Below are positions 7,984 through 9,915 of a DNA stretch of 9,915 bases, piece after piece (position 1 is the first letter of the stretch; each line of letters starts with the position of its first letter). This DNA comes from Alphaproteobacteria bacterium (GTDB lineage: Bacteria > Pseudomonadota > Alphaproteobacteria > UBA828), in the NCBI GenBank assembly GCA_030604165.1, contig JAUVWK010000079.1, positions 1-9,915 on the forward strand, given 5' to 3'. The notes under the pieces were generated by a model, which made no database searches, was not told the DNA's origin, and saw only the letters and a list, made by a program, of their open reading frames with translations. Position numbers and translations under genes: made by a program.

Positions 7984-9222
7984 ATGCAGTCAGGAGCAAA
8001 GCGAGGCCCGCGCATATTGATTTACAGCCACGACACATTCGGTCTTGGTCATTTGCGGCGTTGTCGGACGATTGCCCACGCGCTGGTTGAACAGAACCGG
8101 GATCTGTCGGTGCTGATTTTGTCCGGCTCACCGATTATCGGCAGCTTCGATTTTCGCACGCGGGTCGATTTCGTGCGCATTCCGGGCGTCATCAAGCTGC
8201 GCAACGGGGCCTACACGGCGCTCAGCCTGCACATGGATATCGAGCAGACGATTGCGCTGCGGGCCTCGATCATCCGGCACACGGCGGACGTTTTCGACCC
8301 GGACCTGTTTTTGGTCGACAAGGAGCCGACGGGTCTTCGGGGCGAGGTTCAGGAGACGCTGGCGCTGCTGAAGCGGCGCGGCACGCCGTTGATTTTGGGA
8401 CTGCGGGACGTTCTGGACGAGCCCTCGTTGCTGGCGCCGGAGTGGCAGCGCAAAAACGTACTGCCCGCGTTGCGCGACCTGTATGACGAGATCTGGGTTT
8501 ACGGTCTGCCGCAGATCTGCGATCCGCTGGCGGAGATTCCGCTGCCGCAAGCGGTGCGCGAGAAGCTCGTGTTCACGGGCTATCTGCGGCGCACGGTGCC
8601 GCAGGGGCCGGCCTGGGCGCCGACCTGGCCGCAAGGGCAGCTGCCGGAGCAACCCTATATTCTGGTGACGCCGGGTGGCGGGGGCGACGGCGAGGCCCTG
8701 ATCGAGTGGGTCTTGCGGGCCTATGAACACGACGACGACCTGCCGCACCCGGCGGTGCTGGTGTTCGGCCCGTTCATGGAGGCGGAGCGGCAAGGTGCGT
8801 TCATGCGCCGGGTGGCGGCGTTGGATCGGGTGCATGCGATCACCTTCGATACCCATATGGAGGCGCTGATGGCGCGCGCGGCGGGTGTTGTGGCGATGGG
8901 CGGCTACAACACGTTCTGCGAGATCCTGTCGTTTGACAAGCGCGCGGTCGTGGTGCCGCGTCGGGTGCCGCGGATGGAGCAGTATATCCGCACGGTGCGG
9001 GCGCAGGCGCTGGGTCTGGTGACGATGCTGCTGGAGGACGCGGCGCTGGATCCGGCGGCGATGGCGGCGGCGATCCGGCACCTGCCGGCGCAACGGCTGC
9101 CGTCGGAGGTGGTGGTGCCGGGGTTGCTGGACGGCCTGGACAATGTCAATCGCCTGGTCGCGCTCAAACTGGCCGGGCGCGAGGCCGCCCCCAGGCTCAG
9201 ACTCGCCACCCAATCCACCTGA
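7984..9222 (+). CDS. MurG-like (GT28 / COG4671-type) glycosyltransferase, paralogue of the 2035 gene
   Basis: A 412-residue GT-B protein. Signatures: YSHDTFGLGHLRRC (14-27) with the glycine-rich acceptor-side loop; LGLRDVLDEP (138-147); VFTGYLRR (196-203); the donor-side loop VTPGGGGDGEAL (228-239); and MGGYNTFCEILS (305-316), followed by VVVPRRVPRMEQYIRTVRAQAL. The same landmarks occur in the same order in the gene at 2035: GIGHLRR, SVRDILTEK, VYTGFV, SAGGGAVGE, QAGYNTVMDVLS, EQTVRAQHL. The two are therefore paralogues, with this one about 30 residues longer. The reaction is presumably sugar transfer from an NDP-sugar; donor and acceptor are unknown. No signal peptide or membrane helix is visible. 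I prefer ATG 7984, which has a G-run eight bases upstream and begins just before the first beta strand; ATG 7957 would add nine residues. It is first in a plus-strand unit, with the binding-protein gene starting 58 bases after its stop. Confidence 0.88.
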   Translation: MQSGAKRGPRILIYSHDTFGLGHLRRCRTIAHALVEQNRDLSVLILSGSPIIGSFDFRTRVDFVRIPGVIKLRNGAYTALSLHMDIEQTIALRASIIRHTADVFDPDLFLVDKEPTGLRGEVQETLALLKRRGTPLILGLRDVLDEPSLLAPEWQRKNVLPALRDLYDEIWVYGLPQICDPLAEIPLPQAVREKLVFTGYLRRTVPQGPAWAPTWPQGQLPEQPYILVTPGGGGDGEALIEWVLRAYEHDDDLPHPAVLVFGPFMEAERQGAFMRRVAALDRVHAITFDTHMEALMARAAGVVAMGGYNTFCEILSFDKRAVVVPRRVPRMEQYIRTVRAQALGLVTMLLEDAALDPAAMAAAIRHLPAQRLPSEVVVPGLLDGLDNVNRLVALKLAGREAAPRLRLATQST

Positions 9223-9269
9223 GAGGAGCCCGCCTGGTCGGCACGCCGTGGCTAATGTGAACCGTTTCC

Positions 9270-9273
9270 GAGG
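9270..9273 (+). promoter_or_regulatory. Ribosome binding site supporting the GTG start at 9281
   Basis: GAGG lies seven bases before GTG 9281. The upstream in-frame GTG codons at 9248 and 9257 have no well-spaced site; the GAGAGGAG at 9221-9228 is 19 or more bases from them. Confidence 0.45.
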
Positions 9274-9280
9274 TGTCGTT

Positions 9281-9915
9281 GTGAGGTCGATAGGGGTCCG
9301 AGCGCTCTGCGCCGCATTTGTCGCCGTGGCGCTGGGCGGCCTTGGCGTCAAGGCCGGAGACATCGAGCCGGTCGAGACGCCGAGCCTCATGGCGCGCGTG
9401 GAGGCGGGCGAACTGCCCCCCGTTGCGGAGCGCCTGCCGCAGACTCCCCGCGTGGTCGCCATGGACAGCGACCATTACCAGCTCGGCCGGCACGGCGGCC
9501 AATGGCGCATGCTCGTGCACCGCTCCAAAGACGTCAAAATGCTTTCGGTTTATGGCTACGCTCGGCTTATCACTTATGCGCCAACACTTGACCTCGTACC
9601 CGACATCGCCGAGGACATCGTCGTCGAGGACGGGCGCATCTTCACGTTCAAGCTGCGCAAAGGGCACAAATGGTCCGACGGCCACCCCTTTACGAGCGAG
9701 GATTTCCGCTATTACTGGGAAGATGTGGCCAACAACAGGGAGCTTTCGCCGGCCGGTCCGCCGCGCACGCTGCGGCTGTACGAGGAACTCCCCAAGGTGG
9801 AAATCCTCGACGAGATCACGATTCGCTACAGCTGGTCTCGGCCGAACCCGTTTTTCCTGCCCGCCATCGCCGGTGCGGCGCCGCTGTTTATTTATCGCCC
9901 GGCGCACTACCTGAA
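9281..9915 (+). CDS. ABC transporter substrate-binding protein, family 5 (peptide/oligosaccharide type), 3' partial
   Basis: The first 211 residues are in the window and the frame is open at the right edge. The N-terminus looks exported: R2 and R7, a hydrophobic core ALCAAFVAVALGGLG (8-22), and a probable cleavage after VKA at residue 25. The mature part begins the family 5 (SBP_bac_5) fold: EAGELPPVAERLPQTP (41-56), LVPDIAEDIVVEDGRIFTFK (105-124), and the hallmark LRKGHKWSDGHPFTSEDF (125-142). Full-length members are about 500-650 residues, so roughly two thirds is missing. It would bind a peptide or oligosaccharide in the periplasm and deliver it to an importer; the double ATPase at 4576 is the obvious partner by family. 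GTG 9281 is chosen because GAGG precedes it and it gives a normal signal peptide; GTG 9257 or 9248 would add 8 or 11 residues. It is likely cotranscribed with the glycosyltransferase ending at 9222. Confidence 0.9.
   Translation, partial: MRSIGVRALCAAFVAVALGGLGVKAGDIEPVETPSLMARVEAGELPPVAERLPQTPRVVAMDSDHYQLGRHGGQWRMLVHRSKDVKMLSVYGYARLITYAPTLDLVPDIAEDIVVEDGRIFTFKLRKGHKWSDGHPFTSEDFRYYWEDVANNRELSPAGPPRTLRLYEELPKVEILDEITIRYSWSRPNPFFLPAIAGAAPLFIYRPAHYL

Noticed and set aside
8605..8630. A stretch in the second MurG-like gene resembling the 12-base repeat of the PA14-like signal peptide.
   Set aside because: Both encode Pro-Ala-Trp-Ala-Pro-type residues in GC-rich codons. The similarity is short and explained by composition.
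8128..9462. A 444-codon open frame on the minus strand across the second MurG-like gene.
   Set aside because: Its translation is rich in Arg, His, Gln and Pro with no recognisable domain, and the plus strand encodes a clear glycosyltransferase. Long antisense frames are expected in GC-rich coding DNA.
9318..9914. A plus-strand 198-codon frame near the window end.
   Set aside because: It is an Arg/Ser-rich shadow. The neighbouring frame from 9281 has a signal peptide and family 5 binding-protein motifs.

Overview
The window looks like a piece of chromosome from a GC-rich alphaproteobacterium, probably of the Rhodospirillales type. This is inferred from the high GC, dense gene packing, GTG starts and gene content, not from a marker gene. 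No rRNA, tRNA, CRISPR array, transposase or phage gene is visible. The locus reads as glycan metabolism plus oligopeptide-type ABC transport.

Layout. (1) Positions 1-6450 hold one tightly packed plus-strand gene string: the tail of a GT4 glycosyltransferase, a second GT4 glycosyltransferase, a histidine phosphatase, a GT28/MurG-like glycosyltransferase, a divergent polysaccharide deacetylase, a small two-helix membrane protein, and a double-ATPase protein of the Dpp/Opp/YejF type. From the second gene to the seventh, all five junctions are 4-base stop/start overlaps (ATGA or GTGA), so the genes are very probably one translationally coupled operon. (2) Positions 6451-6579 are a short gap with a GC-rich hairpin and an extended -10 promoter candidate. 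They lead to a lone secreted PA14-like protein (6580-7227). (3) A small SAM-dependent methyltransferase (7245-7736) is the only minus-strand gene. (4) Positions 7737-7983 are a divergent intergenic region with a nested inverted repeat and a possible plus-strand promoter. (5) Positions 7984-9222 encode a second GT28/MurG-like glycosyltransferase, paralogous to the one at 2035. After it comes the start of a family 5 (peptide/oligosaccharide) substrate-binding protein, cut off by the window end.

How the parts may work together (inference). Several glycosyltransferases, a deacetylase and a phosphatase suggest assembly or remodelling of a sugar-containing molecule such as an envelope glycan, glycolipid or secreted saccharide. 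The double ATPase and the substrate-binding protein would be two parts of one importer. Its permease genes are absent here and would be expected just after position 9915. The product and transported substrate cannot be named from the sequence. The most interesting aspect is the conserved-looking combination of two MurG-like paralogues, a phosphatase, a deacetylase and a peptide-type importer, which matches no named pathway I can recognise.
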